Assembly: GCF_001641635.1 (NCBI RefSeq) | Contig: NZ_LUUB01000022.1 | Location: forward strand, 124,048-188,047 | DNA length: 64,000 nt | Origin: Bradyrhizobium centrolobii | GTDB taxonomy: Bacteria; Pseudomonadota; Alphaproteobacteria; Rhizobiales; Xanthobacteraceae | Direction of reading: 5' to 3' | In this document: positions 8,643 through 18,200 of the stretch, piece by piece | Layout: each line of letters opens with the position of its first letter | Numbering within the stretch: position 1 is the stretch's first letter | Translations under genes and position numbers: made by a program | The notes under the pieces: generated by a model | What the model was told of the DNA's origin: nothing | Seen by the model: the letters and a program-made list of their open reading frames with translations, nothing else | The model's database searches: none

Positions 8643-8646
8643 ATTA
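8596..8646 (+). repeat. Attachment-site copy 1 (3' half of the intact tRNA)
   Basis: This 51-base stretch runs from the anticodon stem/loop of the tRNA through CCA to AATTA. It recurs with a single mismatch at 18720-18770. The first 44 bases recur at 26153-26196. This is the typical attB-derived direct repeat left by tyrosine-recombinase islands that insert in the 3' end of a tRNA gene. Confidence 0.85.
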
Positions 8647-8684
8647 TTGCCCTGGGTGTAGTGTGCATTAAAACTGGCCTGGAC

Positions 8685-9647
8685 ATGGACATCCAAGACA
8701 TTCTCGACACCAAAATCAGAGGGTTACCCTCAGGCGCTCATGACACTGGCCTGCGTGCAGTAAAATCGCACATCGATGCGGCGGTACGTCACTTCTTGAG
8801 AGGCCAGGCTGAGCCAGACGAAACACTTTTTACCGATGTCATATTTCGATGCAACCAAGCCTTCGAAGGAAGTATCAAGGAAGCTTATCGGGTCATTGCC
8901 GGTCAAAACCCAGACCACGTGAGACCCTTCGACATCGAAAAATTTCTGAGCGAAGGGAATCTGCTACGGAAAAAGGTTTTAGATCAATTCACGCGCTACC
9001 GACAGGAGTGGAGAAATCCTTCGGCGCACGACTACACGCTGGATTTCGATGAAGACGAGGCACTCCTCGCTATTGTCTCCGTCACGACATTCGCAATCGT
9101 GCTCTGCGATCAAATCGACAGCAAAATCGCTTTCGATGCAGCCGCCGCCGCGACTCCGGCAGAACAAATTTCGCTCCATCAAAAAAATAAACCCCTCCTA
9201 GAACTCGTTACTCAACGAGTTCTAGCCTTCGCGGAATCCCATATCGATCCGATCGGGAAAACAGTTTCTCCAGCGCACGATTATTATCGTCTTGAAGGTG
9301 CTCTCGCCGGATATTTATCCGCAGACTTGGCGCAGGTGTCAGGGCTGACCGTAGAACAAAATAAGCGCTTCGCTAGCAGCGAAGCCGATATCGTTATCAG
9401 TCGCGACACCGAAAAGGTTGTGATCGAACTCAAGCGTATGACCGCCAAGTTAAGTAAAAAGGCCGTGGTGCTCCGCGCCATTACGCAGGTGGCACTGTAT
9501 CTTCACGAGAAGGATGTCGTTGGTGCAGTCGTTCTTGTTCATAACACTGCCGTCAACGAGTATGAAGTGTCAGCGGCGACGGGGGCGCTTGCCGAGCTCG
9601 TTCGCGTTGTTACGCCTCGGCTGGAAGGACCTGCCTCAACACCTTAG
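8685..9647 (+). CDS. HEPN-like plus PD-(D/E)XK nuclease-like fusion protein
   Basis: I do not recognise a named family, but the 320-residue protein shows two nuclease-like modules. Residues 1-150 are helical and contain R110-NPSA-H115, a match to the Rx4-6H motif of HEPN ribonucleases, in the context EWRNPSAHDY. Residues 195-290 carry E204, D235 (ADIVI), E248-L-K250 (VVIELKRM) and Q268, the layout of a PD-(D/E)XK fold. It starts at the ATG at 8685, 43 bases after the tRNA, and is visibly less GC-rich than flanking core genes, which suggests transfer. By position and domain type it could be an anti-phage or abortive-infection effector. This is inference only. Confidence 0.6.
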   Translation: MDIQDILDTKIRGLPSGAHDTGLRAVKSHIDAAVRHFLRGQAEPDETLFTDVIFRCNQAFEGSIKEAYRVIAGQNPDHVRPFDIEKFLSEGNLLRKKVLDQFTRYRQEWRNPSAHDYTLDFDEDEALLAIVSVTTFAIVLCDQIDSKIAFDAAAAATPAEQISLHQKNKPLLELVTQRVLAFAESHIDPIGKTVSPAHDYYRLEGALAGYLSADLAQVSGLTVEQNKRFASSEADIVISRDTEKVVIELKRMTAKLSKKAVVLRAITQVALYLHEKDVVGAVVLVHNTAVNEYEVSAATGALAELVRVVTPRLEGPASTP

Positions 9648-9817
9648 GCCGGGTAGTAAAAACCTCCGCGGATACAAGTCGATTCGCGAACTGCCTGGAT
9701 TGCGGCAATTGCGGTGACAGTGCACTCAATGACTTCGGCCGGACTCGGCGGAATCCGTCGTTGCGGCGCCATAGGTAACGCCGTCCGATCAAAAGAAACC
9801 AGCCCTGCCAGGTAGAA

Positions 9818-10441
9818 CTAGGGCGTCTCTGTTGCTTTGATTTTTCCCGGGATAGGCAACAACGTGAAAGAAGGCGGCTTGACCGCATACACCCGCAAGG
9901 ACCGCTCAATCTTAAGGGGATCGACGTCGCGGTAGCGCACATGGATATTGATTTCCGCCGCCGCGACGACCCCGGCGCGCATCTTTTCTGCGACGTCCCT
10001 CAGCTCATGAACTTTGAAAGCTAGGTAAATTGAGCCTGAATCACGTTTCCCAGCGCGCTTGGTGAGATAGAACGTGTCGTGCCTCCCTCCAAAAGCGGCT
10101 GGATAGAGTTCTGAGTGCAAGATTTTGTTTCTCGCATCATGGGCCCAGTCGAAAAACTCAAGAACATTCTCCGTCGCCTTAACCACCAACGGATCAGCTT
10201 CTTGCTCGCGATAGAATTTCCTCGTGACACTTGGACGCTGCTGCTCGTTGAGCGAATAAAAATAGTGATGCAGAAGATCTCTCGATATTTGACCATGCGC
10301 GGGGTGGTGCAGGAACAGATTGTCGACGCCCCGTTCAAACTGAACAAACGTCAGGGAGATGACGCCGACCGCATGCAGAGCCTTACCATCGCCGGCGTTG
10401 AACTTGGGCAACGGCCAGATGTCAGCCTCGGGCTTATCCAT
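9818..10441 (-). CDS. Hypothetical protein with a HEPN-like Rx4H motif
   Basis: A 207-residue soluble protein that I cannot assign to a named family. I chose the ATG at 10441 (MDKPEADIW...); the open frame reaches 10534, but that extension looks non-coding. Residues 20-115 are predominantly helical and end in WAHDARNKILHSE, where R104-NKIL-H109 matches the HEPN ribonuclease/nucleotide-binding motif. The C-terminal half is rich in beta-type segments. It converges on the HEPN-nuclease gene, 170 bases away. Two neighbouring Rx4H proteins next to an island attachment site suggest a defence role, but there is no direct proof. Confidence 0.5.
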   Translation of the reverse strand: MDKPEADIWPLPKFNAGDGKALHAVGVISLTFVQFERGVDNLFLHHPAHGQISRDLLHHYFYSLNEQQRPSVTRKFYREQEADPLVVKATENVLEFFDWAHDARNKILHSELYPAAFGGRHDTFYLTKRAGKRDSGSIYLAFKVHELRDVAEKMRAGVVAAAEINIHVRYRDVDPLKIERSLRVYAVKPPSFTLLPIPGKIKATETP

Positions 10442-10508
10442 GTTGGTTGGCCATGTCGGTTGGCATGTAAGCGATTCTAGAGCACAATCAGAATTACGGC
10501 GACAGTGT

Positions 10509-11465
10509 TGGACTGCACCCCTGGAATGAGACACGATAATTTCTGTGACAGTGCGGTTGCCATGATGCGTTATCGTGCCTTGTTTTGCGCGAACACGGTT
10601 TCGAACTCAAGGGGCGATTGGTATCCGAGCGCCGAGTGCAGCCGCTCCTTGTTGTAGACGTCTGCGATGAAGCCATTGATGCGGCGGCGGGCCTCCTTGA
10701 TGTCAGCGAAGGCGGAAGCGTTGATCTCCTCCGTCTTTAGCGTCTTCATGAAGCTTTCCGCCTTGGCGTTGTCGAAGGGATTTCCGGGCCTACTCATGGT
10801 GATGTTGTGTTCGGCGAGCCTCTGGCGATAGGCGATGGAAGCGTACTGCACGCCGCGATCGGAGTGATGGATCAGGCTGCCTGGCTTCGGCTTGCGGGCG
10901 TCGAGGGCTATGTTCAGCGCGGCAATGGCGAGCGAGGCGTCGAGCGTATCCTCAAAAGCCCAGCCCACGGCCTTGCGCGAGAACGCGTCGAGGATGACGG
11001 CGAGATAGGCGAAGGCCTTGGCGAGATGCACATAGGTGATGTCGGCGACCCAGATTTGATCGGGCGCTGATGGCACCAGGCCGCGCACCAAATTCGGTAC
11101 AATGAGAAAGCCCGAGGGGCGCTCTGTGGGCGGCTTCAGGAATGGCGCCTTGCGCTGGGCCAGGAGATTGTCTTCGCTCATAAACCGCTGAACTTTCTTG
11201 GCATTCACCACCATGCCCTGCCGCCTGAGGGTGGCTGTCACGCGCCGATAGCCATAGAAGCGGTGCTTGAGGCAAATGCACTGGATAAGGTCACGCAGCT
11301 CGCACTCAGCCGTCTCCTCATTGCGTCCGGCAAGGTGCCGGTAATACGTCGCGCGCGGCAGGCCCGCGAGCCCGCACAGGCGCTGCACATCGGCCTGCGA
11401 ACCGGTTGCCTCCAGTATCATGGCTTTGATGACTTCGATGATGCGGACGCGGTTTTGCGGTGCGC
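10509..11465 (-). mobile_element. Truncated IS3-family insertion sequence
   Basis: The element holds an intact-looking IS3 OrfB frame. Its downstream edge may be the terminal sequence TGGACTGCACCCCTGGAATG at 10509, which starts with the TG typical of IS3 ends. I find no matching inverted copy on the other side. The OrfA part is missing: a stop lies in frame about 80 bases upstream of the annotated OrfB start, and sequence of a glutathione S-transferase gene begins near 11465. The element was therefore probably cut during later rearrangement and cannot move by itself. Confidence 0.6.
10570..11421 (-). CDS. IS3-family transposase OrfB
   Basis: A 283-residue OrfB-type transposase with an N-terminal helical domain (LPRATYYRHL, HRFYGYRRVTATLRRQG) and an integrase core. 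The catalytic triad is visible as D127 (VADITYVH), D188 (HHSDRGVQY) and E222 (NAKAESFMKTLK). The 33 residues between the last two agree with the DDE spacing of this group. In active IS3 elements OrfB is made as an OrfAB fusion by -1 frameshifting. Here OrfA is absent, so this protein is probably not functional in its present context. A GST fragment abuts its 5' side on the opposite strand. Confidence 0.85.
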   Translation of the reverse strand: MILEATGSQADVQRLCGLAGLPRATYYRHLAGRNEETAECELRDLIQCICLKHRFYGYRRVTATLRRQGMVVNAKKVQRFMSEDNLLAQRKAPFLKPPTERPSGFLIVPNLVRGLVPSAPDQIWVADITYVHLAKAFAYLAVILDAFSRKAVGWAFEDTLDASLAIAALNIALDARKPKPGSLIHHSDRGVQYASIAYRQRLAEHNITMSRPGNPFDNAKAESFMKTLKTEEINASAFADIKEARRRINGFIADVYNKERLHSALGYQSPLEFETVFAQNKAR

Positions 11466-11812
11466 GGCGTGCCGCCCTGCGCCTTCAGGCCCTCGCCCAT
11501 GGCCTTTGCGACGCTGGCATTGCCCTGCGTTGGGAAACCGAGCGGCGGCCCGAACCGTTGAGATACAAGCCGATTGCCGACGGGATGACGATAAAGCTCA
11601 TCGAAAGCTGCGATTTTGTCGAGCGCGATCCTGGGCTCGATGATCCCATCCATATTGGACACATCGCGCTCGCAACGGCCCTCGCCTGGCTGGAATTCCG
11701 CCGGCTGCCCGAATTCTGTCAAGGACGGCCAAGACTTTCGCATTGGTACAGAGCCTTCCTGCAACGTCCTTCGATGCAAAAGACGGACTACGCGGGGGAG
11801 ACCCACGACTAG
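11465..11812 (+). pseudogene. Glutathione S-transferase, C-terminal fragment
   Basis: The plus-strand frame around 11465-11812 reads as the helical C-terminal domain of a GST: ALRLQALAHGLCDAG, RRPEPLRYKPIADGM, then ALAWLEFRRLPEF, GRPRLSHWYRAF and QRPSMQKT at the end. The N-terminal thioredoxin-like domain is absent, and the IS3 remnant begins where it should be. The fragment has no proper start codon of its own and is interpreted as debris. It converges with the threonine dehydratase gene, overlapping its stop by a few bases. Confidence 0.7.
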
Positions 11813-12834
11813 TTTCGATCGGGACCGCTGGCGAGCGCGGTCACTGGCCGGCGGCCGGCAAGCGCGCGCATGTCCTCAAGACGTTCTATCGGCATGTTGC
11901 CGCCGCCGAGAACCGCAACATATTGCCCGGGACGGGTTTGCGCAGCCCTGGCGGCGGCGGCAAGTCCAACAGCGCCGCCAGGTTCGACGATCATTTTCAT
12001 CTCCTCTGCGGCAATGACTACGGCGCCGGCGATCTCGGCCTCGCTGACCAGCTCGACGTCGTCGACGAAATGACGGATCAGCGGAAAAGTCAGCTTGCCC
12101 AATTGCTGAACCTTGATGGCATCAGCGATGCTGCCGCTCGGGCCGGGCAGCGGAATGATGCGTCCCTCGCGAAAGGAAAGAAAGGCGTCGTTCTCGCTCT
12201 CTGGCTCCACACCGACGACCCGGATTTCAGGCCGCGTCTGCTTCAACGCCGCGGCGATACCCGAGACGAGACCGCCGCCGCCAATAGGCACATAGACGGT
12301 CGTCGGCATCGAAAGCGGCAAATCCTCGATCAGTTCGAGACCGATCGTGCCTTGTCCTGCAATGACGGTCAGATCGTCATAGGGTGGGACGATCACGACG
12401 CCCCGCTCGGCCGCGAGTTGTTCAGCGAGCTTCCGTCGCGCTTCGGAGCTCGGCGCCGCATTGACCACCTGCGCACCCCAGCGCTCAGTGGCCGCAACTT
12501 TCGTCGCGGGCACGTCGGGCGACATGACGATTGTCGCGGGTAGCCCCTGATCGCGTGCAGCCTTTGCAACCGCCTGAGCATGGTTGCCGGTGGAATAGGC
12601 GATGACGCCGCGTCGCTTCTCCTCCTGCGACAATCTGGAGATACGGCAGGTCGCGCCACGGATCTTGAACGATCCCGTCGGCAGGAGATTTTCCGCCTTC
12701 GCGAGCAGGCGACCTGCCCTCCGTCGGCCGTCGTGCAACTCCAGGCAGGGAGTCCGCGGCAGTCCACCGATGGTCAGCACCCTTCGCGCGTCACGGATTT
12801 GTTCCAGTGCGAGCAATGGAGCGGCATCACTCAT
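11809..12834 (-). CDS. Threonine dehydratase-like PLP enzyme
   Basis: A 341-residue fold-type II PLP enzyme. The Schiff-base lysine is K57 in GSFKIRG, the STGNHAQAVA loop binds the substrate carboxylate, and PIGGGGLVSG holds the PLP phosphate. It lacks the C-terminal ACT regulatory domain of IlvA, so it resembles catabolic threonine/serine dehydratases or serine racemases that deaminate hydroxy-amino acids to 2-oxo acids. The start at 12834 is supported by GGGAGG five bases upstream; the open frame extends slightly further. Located in island I, with no obvious pathway partner nearby. Confidence 0.85.
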   Translation of the reverse strand: MSDAAPLLALEQIRDARRVLTIGGLPRTPCLELHDGRRRAGRLLAKAENLLPTGSFKIRGATCRISRLSQEEKRRGVIAYSTGNHAQAVAKAARDQGLPATIVMSPDVPATKVAATERWGAQVVNAAPSSEARRKLAEQLAAERGVVIVPPYDDLTVIAGQGTIGLELIEDLPLSMPTTVYVPIGGGGLVSGIAAALKQTRPEIRVVGVEPESENDAFLSFREGRIIPLPGPSGSIADAIKVQQLGKLTFPLIRHFVDDVELVSEAEIAGAVVIAAEEMKMIVEPGGAVGLAAAARAAQTRPGQYVAVLGGGNMPIERLEDMRALAGRRPVTALASGPDRN

Positions 12835-12865
12835 ATTTGCCTCCCTCAAACAAGAACACTGAGGC

Positions 12866-13064
12866 CTACGTCAGATCGACCAACACGCGGGCGGCGCGCT
12901 CAGCACGGTCGGCCTCGACGGGCGAACTGCACCGGTCTTTTTAGAGCGGCGACCATCGCATCCGCAATCGTCTCGGGCGTCGAGGTGGCAAACTCCATCC
13001 GGATTCCCGCACCATGGCGGTCGAGGCGATGCGCGACGTGGAAATTCTGCTCAGCAGCTCTCAT
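12866..13064 (-). pseudogene. Remnant of a UGT/MGT-type glycosyltransferase C-terminus
   Basis: The minus strand from 13064 reads AAEQNFHVAHRLDRHGAGIR and then TSTPETIADAMVAAL, which resembles the acceptor-end of macrolide-type or UGT-like glycosyltransferases (lines such as EQ..NA.RL...GAG). The frame ends early at 12900. A one-base shift restores VEADRAERAARVLVDL to a stop at 12866, so a frameshift is likely. The donor-binding and N-terminal parts are absent. It is one of several decayed genes in island I. Confidence 0.45.
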
Positions 13065-13089
13065 TGCGCGCGCCGCATGCTGAAAGCGA

Positions 13090-13120
13090 CTGTCCCGCCA
13101 CGCGGCACGGGGCGGGACAG
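13090..13120 (-). terminator. Hairpin downstream of the phosphodiesterase gene
   Basis: CTGTCCCGCC at 13090-13099 and GGCGGGACAG at 13111-13120 form a perfect 10-bp stem with an 11-base loop. It lies about 50 bases beyond the stop of the leftward gene ending at 13173, where a terminator is expected. On the plus strand it is followed by CTTTCTT. Confidence 0.55.
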
Positions 13121-13172
13121 CTTTCTTGCTCTGAAGGGGGCCCGGCGTTGAGACGACCCGGCGGCTTCAGTT

Positions 13173-14825
13173 TTACTTCAGGACCTCGACACCTTCTTCC
13201 CGGACCGCCTGGAGGCTGCGCGGATCGAGGTCGAGCGCATCGAGGATCGTCGGCGCGATCTGGGTGGTGAAGGCGGTGTCCTCGACGACCTTCGCGTGCT
13301 TGATCCGAGGCGAGGAGACCAACAGCAGCACATTTCGATCGTCCTTGGAGAAGCCACCATGCTCGGCAAGCTTGCTACCGCCGGTGCAGATGACGCCATG
13401 ATCGGTGATGGCGATAAAGTCCGGCACCCGGCTGTTGCGGAACGGATCTTCGTAGAGCTTGGTCAGTTCGTCGCGGTCGAGGAGCTTCTGGATATGCAGA
13501 TCAGCTGCATGGGCCAGAATGTAGGCCTTGGCATCTGAATAGTAGGGATTGCCGGTCGCCGGATTGGTCGCCTGTTGCATTTCCGGCGACAACCAGACCA
13601 GCGCCTCGTCGTCGCAGATCTCGAAGCCGTTGGCACCGAAACCGGGCGCCTTGCCATACAGCGCGTCGGAGATCGCCACGCGGTCCTTGATGTTGATCGG
13701 CGACTGGCCATGCTTGGCACTGACGATGATCAGCGTCGAATCGTAGAGGTTCTGCGTCTTGAGCTCGTTGATGAACTTGCCGAGCGCGTCGTCCACGAAC
13801 TGGAATTGCAGCGTGAGCGCATTGCCGGGCGTCGCCTGCGTGTCGGCATACCCGCCGATCAGCGACTTGTCGGTATCCGCGTTGCCCGCTTTGGCGAGTT
13901 TCTGGCCAACGCTGACCGCTTGGAAGTTCATGCCGAAGATCGCGGGGACGGATTGATGTTGAGTTCGCGTGCCGTCATAGCCGTCGATCCAGTTCAACAC
14001 CGCCTGCACTTTCAGCGAGTCGTAAGAGCGGACGCCGGTATAGCTTTTGGTGTAGTCGTCGCCAGCCTTAGCGCCGGCATCGAGCGTGTCCTGCGAATTG
14101 ATCTCCGGCGCAAAGAGTTCGTCGAGGCCCTTGCCCGACGGGCCCGCCAGGTCCTCGTAGGCAGGATGCTTGTCGGACCAGGCCGTGCGCATTCCGGCCG
14201 CCTTGATGACCTCGAAGATCGTGTTGGTACGCACATATTCGTGGGGATAGACCGGGACGCATTGGCCGTTGACCAGCTTGCGCTGCATGTGGTCCGGATC
14301 GAGCTGCGTGTAAACCTGACCTAGCGTGCCGCCGCCCGTGTAATCCGCTGCCAGCCCGCTGGAGTAATCGAAGCTCTTGTCGAGCGCTTCGAAGTTGGTG
14401 AGCTCGGTTCCAGCCGCACCTACGCAACCCGGGTCCTCAAGACCCTGGCTGGTGTAGAAGGCCTTGGCGGGATATTCGGTGCGGTCATAGCTGTCGTCAT
14501 AGAACAGGCCGCCGACCTTCGGCGTGGCGCCGGAAACCTGTGCGAGCATGCCGGGATAGCTGTCCGACGGAGCGGTGGTATAAGCATTGGGATAGACGAC
14601 GCCGTTGTTGGTGAGATGGGCGAAGTTGCCGCCAGGGCGGCTTTCGACCCAACGCTTCAAATCGATGGCGTGCATGCCGTCGACGCTGATCAGCAGCACG
14701 TGCTTGTAGCCATGTCGGCGCGAATGCCCACCGTCGTCATCCGCTTGCGCAACCATGACGCCGCAAGCGAGCGTCGCCGCTGCGATCGCGGCAGTTGACA
14801 AGAAATAGTCACGAAAACCACGCAT
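13173..14825 (-). CDS. Secreted type I phosphodiesterase/nucleotide pyrophosphatase-like protein
   Basis: A 550-residue member of the alkaline phosphatase superfamily with a signal peptide (cleavage near VAQA-D). It opens with KHVLLISVDGMHAIDL, where D49 would bind metal. The nucleophile region reads TTAPSDSYPGM (residues 83-93). Further metal-ligand motifs are VSAKHGQSP, AITDHGV and AEHGG. Such enzymes hydrolyse phosphodiester or pyrophosphate bonds outside the cytoplasm. The exact substrate cannot be predicted, and relatives include nucleotide pyrophosphatases and phosphoglycerol-type enzymes. The final hydrophobic residues show no lipid-anchor signal. A hairpin lies downstream. Confidence 0.82.
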   Translation of the reverse strand: MRGFRDYFLSTAAIAAATLACGVMVAQADDDGGHSRRHGYKHVLLISVDGMHAIDLKRWVESRPGGNFAHLTNNGVVYPNAYTTAPSDSYPGMLAQVSGATPKVGGLFYDDSYDRTEYPAKAFYTSQGLEDPGCVGAAGTELTNFEALDKSFDYSSGLAADYTGGGTLGQVYTQLDPDHMQRKLVNGQCVPVYPHEYVRTNTIFEVIKAAGMRTAWSDKHPAYEDLAGPSGKGLDELFAPEINSQDTLDAGAKAGDDYTKSYTGVRSYDSLKVQAVLNWIDGYDGTRTQHQSVPAIFGMNFQAVSVGQKLAKAGNADTDKSLIGGYADTQATPGNALTLQFQFVDDALGKFINELKTQNLYDSTLIIVSAKHGQSPINIKDRVAISDALYGKAPGFGANGFEICDDEALVWLSPEMQQATNPATGNPYYSDAKAYILAHAADLHIQKLLDRDELTKLYEDPFRNSRVPDFIAITDHGVICTGGSKLAEHGGFSKDDRNVLLLVSSPRIKHAKVVEDTAFTTQIAPTILDALDLDPRSLQAVREEGVEVLK

Positions 14826-15238
14826 GCGTTCGCCCCTGTCTTTATTTGATAAGATGAAGATTGCCTTCGCTGAGACTGCGGCAATCTGTCGCCGTCAGTT
14901 GACGCCGCGATGACAGTTTCTTGCGATTGCCATTCTTCCCCGGATCTTTGTTGGCTTCGCAATGTTCGCTCCGCAGCGATGGCGGCCCTTATCGCGAAGT
15001 CGCAACTTGACCCTAAGCAGCGCGGCGCACCCTGCGTCGCCCGGAGGACGTACTTGCTTTCGGTCGAAGCTGAGCATCGACATCAGAGACAGGAGCAGCT
15101 TCACTCCACACGCTACCGCGACCTTCAACGCGCAGGTCAGGCAAGGCCAGGAGCCGACGCCGGCGTGCTGGTGCTGGTCGCTGGACACGCGCATTTTCCG
15201 GGCGGTCGCAACGATCGAAACTGCAGCGAGACCACGAC
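14826..15238. other. Gene-free stretch between phosphodiesterase and cyclase genes
   Basis: About 410 bases. The right part should be 3' untranslated sequence of the leftward cyclase gene and the left part the promoter region of the phosphodiesterase gene. Open frames here overlap each other in several registers and none resembles a protein I know. Confidence 0.5.
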
Positions 15239-18200
15239 TTACTTTGCCAGGGCTGCGTCGACCATTGGCAAGAAGGCCGCCAAACCCGCGCTCGCGAGCG
15301 TACTTCGGACGCGAAGAAGCTCGCCTCTTTGGACCTCGTTGGCGGCACCGCGCAACGCAGCGGCGAGCGCGCGACCGCGAGCCGCAAATGCGTGCGCCCA
15401 CGGCAGGGGCTCGGCGCGCGTATATTCTTCGAGCGCACTGACATATTCGAGCGCGCTTTTAGCGTCACCTGACGACAAAAGGCCCTCGATGGCATCGCGA
15501 TAGAACCACAGGTAATTGTGCCCGACGGTACCGCGGGCGAGCATTGTCTTGCCTTCCGCCAGCAGATCCCGGCGTTCCGTGGAGCCCTCGACCGCCCGGC
15601 TCAGGGCGCTGGTGACCTTGGGACCACAAAACTGCGTTCCGGCCTCCTTGCAGATCGCCAGTGCTTCGCGCAGCATCGTCTCAGCTTCGGCTCTCCGGCC
15701 AGTATCGAGATACAAGCGCGCCTGCATCTCCAGGCCCTGGGCTTCGAAGCGCCTTGCGCCGAGCTGATGGGCGAGCCGCATTGACCGATCCAGATAGCCC
15801 TGCATCATCTCGTAGTCGCCGAGCTCGTAGCAGGCGAAAACCCTCGCCGTCTCGCCGAGCAATTCGGCGCGGGGTTGGCCGACGAGCGCAGCCAGCCGGG
15901 CAGCGGCCTCGCCGTCCTCGCGCGCCTGCCGGGGTTCGCCAAGGTAGATGCGGCTGAATCCGACCATCGAGCGGTTTGCCACTTCGATACGGCCAAAGCC
16001 GTGCTGTTGGCAAAGCGCGACGCATCGGCTGAAGTAGTCAAAAGCCGTGCGCATCATGCCCTGCGCGTAAGCCGCATCCGCCAGGCCGCCGAGCGCGCGT
16101 GCCTCGGCTTCCGGCGAGCCCGATCGGGCTGCATATTCGAGACCTCGCTCATGCTCCCTTCGGCAGCCCTCGATGTTACCCATTGGAAAGAAAATATTTC
16201 CCCGCAAATGGTGCAGTCGCGCAAGCTCGTTCACCATGTCATGGCGCTCGGCGACGTCCTGCGCGTCGTCGAGCAATTCAAGCGCCTCGTTAAGGCCCTC
16301 GTTGACGCGCAAGCCCTCGGCCAGCCCGAGCCGCGCCCGGCATCGCGCGGTTTCGTCAGATGATGCGGACACTGCCAGCCGGTAGGAAGCGATCGAGGAA
16401 GAGACATCGCCAAGGTCGCGCTGCAATTCGCCGCGCAGGCAGATCAGCGCGTGGCGATCGGAATCCGCGCGCGCGATCTGGAGTCCGCGATCGGCCAAGC
16501 GCATCGCCGCATCGATATGGTAGTCGGCGCGTTGAGCCGTCGCCGCCTCGAGATAAGCGCTTGGCGCTCGACCGTCCTCGGCGCGATCCAGGTGCTGCGC
16601 ATGTAAAACCAGATCCTGCCCTGCAAACCATTCTCCGGCACGAAGATGCAGATCTTTCCGGCTGGACCGAAGCAGTGACGAATAGGCCCCTTCCTGGATT
16701 AGTGCATGCGCGAAGAGGAAATCGTCGCCTTCCGGCAGGACGAGAGCGTTGCTGATGAGACCAGTGCAGACGTAGGACGGATCGCCGATGAGGTGCCGCA
16801 GCAGAGCGAGAGAGAAACGTTGGCCGATGACCGCCGCGGCTTGAAACGCGTAGCGGTCGGAAGCATTGAGGCGGTCCATGCGTGCCAGCACGAGGCTTTG
16901 AATCGACGGAGGGACGGCATCTGCCGTACCTTCCTCCGCGTTGCGCAACAACTGCTCCAGGAACAGCGGGTTGCCGCCGGCACGCTCGATGCAGGCAGCC
17001 GCGACGCGCTGGGTCGCGTCCATGAAGCTGCCCGCGAGATTGAGCGCCTCCTCCCGACGCAGCGGACCGAGATCAATCGTTGCGAATGGAGTGCCGCGAC
17101 AGCCAGCACGCCACGCTGCATCGACAGGGTCGCCTTCGATACGCGATGTCATCATCAAGAGACCCGGCCCGTCCGCCACCGCTGACGCAAATGCCGAGAG
17201 ATGCCCGAGGAGCTGCGGATCAGCCCAATGAAGGTCCTCTACGACGATAAAGGTCGGCTTCTCAGCACAGGCATGCGCCGCGACAGCGGCGGCCACCGCT
17301 CGCCTGCCGCGGTTCCGTGCGGTGTTATCCATTGCGTCATAAAGCGTACGCCATTCACCGGTTTGCGGGAGATCGAGAAGATCGTACAGAAATGCAAGAC
17401 GCTCAGCAGGCACGACGTTCGCCGCGACCAGATCATCGACCTTCTGCAGCCTGGCCTCGCTTCCGGATGCGGGTGAAAGACCAAGAAGGCTGACGAGCAA
17501 CGCGCGAACCGCATCCTGTCCTTTGCCTACCCCAAAATCCAGGACCAGGCCGCGGTGAGCGGTGAAGCCATTTGCCTCTGCGATACGGCGCATCTCCTCG
17601 ACAAGGCGCGTCTTTCCAATCCCGGCCTCACCGCGCACATAGACAATCTGCCCACTGCGTCGCGCAACCGTTGCTGCTAGTATGCCCTTGAACTGCTCGA
17701 GTTCCGCCACCCGTCCGACAAAGGCGCTGCGGTGAGCGGGCGCTGCGTCGGTCGACAGACCGACCAGCCGCCAGATGTGCACCGGTGCATCGAAACCCTT
17801 CACGTCCGTTTTCCCCAGCGCCTCGCACAACGCGCGATCGGAGAGAGCCCGATAGACACCTTCGGACAGCAGCGTCTCGCCCGCTCCGGCGAGCGCGACC
17901 AGCCGCGCTGCCAGGTTCACGCTGTCGCCAAGAACCGTGTAGTCATGCGCTTCGACGCGGCTCAGCGTGCCGGCCACCACTTCCCCGCTGGCAATACCGA
18001 TATGGGCCTGTAATGGGCGGAGAGATGCGTCACTGATCCGGGCGAGGGCTGCATGAACGTCGAGGGCAGCTCGTGCCGCGCGCAGGGAGTCGTCGTCATG
18101 CGCCCGCGGCGCGCCGAACAGCGCCATCACCGCATCGCCGATATGTTTGTCGACCGTGCCTCCGTAGCCGATGACGATGCCATCCACCTGAGCAGTAAAC

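Noticed and set aside
8354..8671. Plus-strand frame running through the tRNA
   Set aside because: It reads through the tRNA (the SSMVRAGRS-type artefact) and has no homology.
11318..11806. Minus-strand frame upstream of the transposase as IS3 OrfA
   Set aside because: It contains no helix-turn-helix or leucine-zipper features of OrfA and is antisense to the GST fragment.
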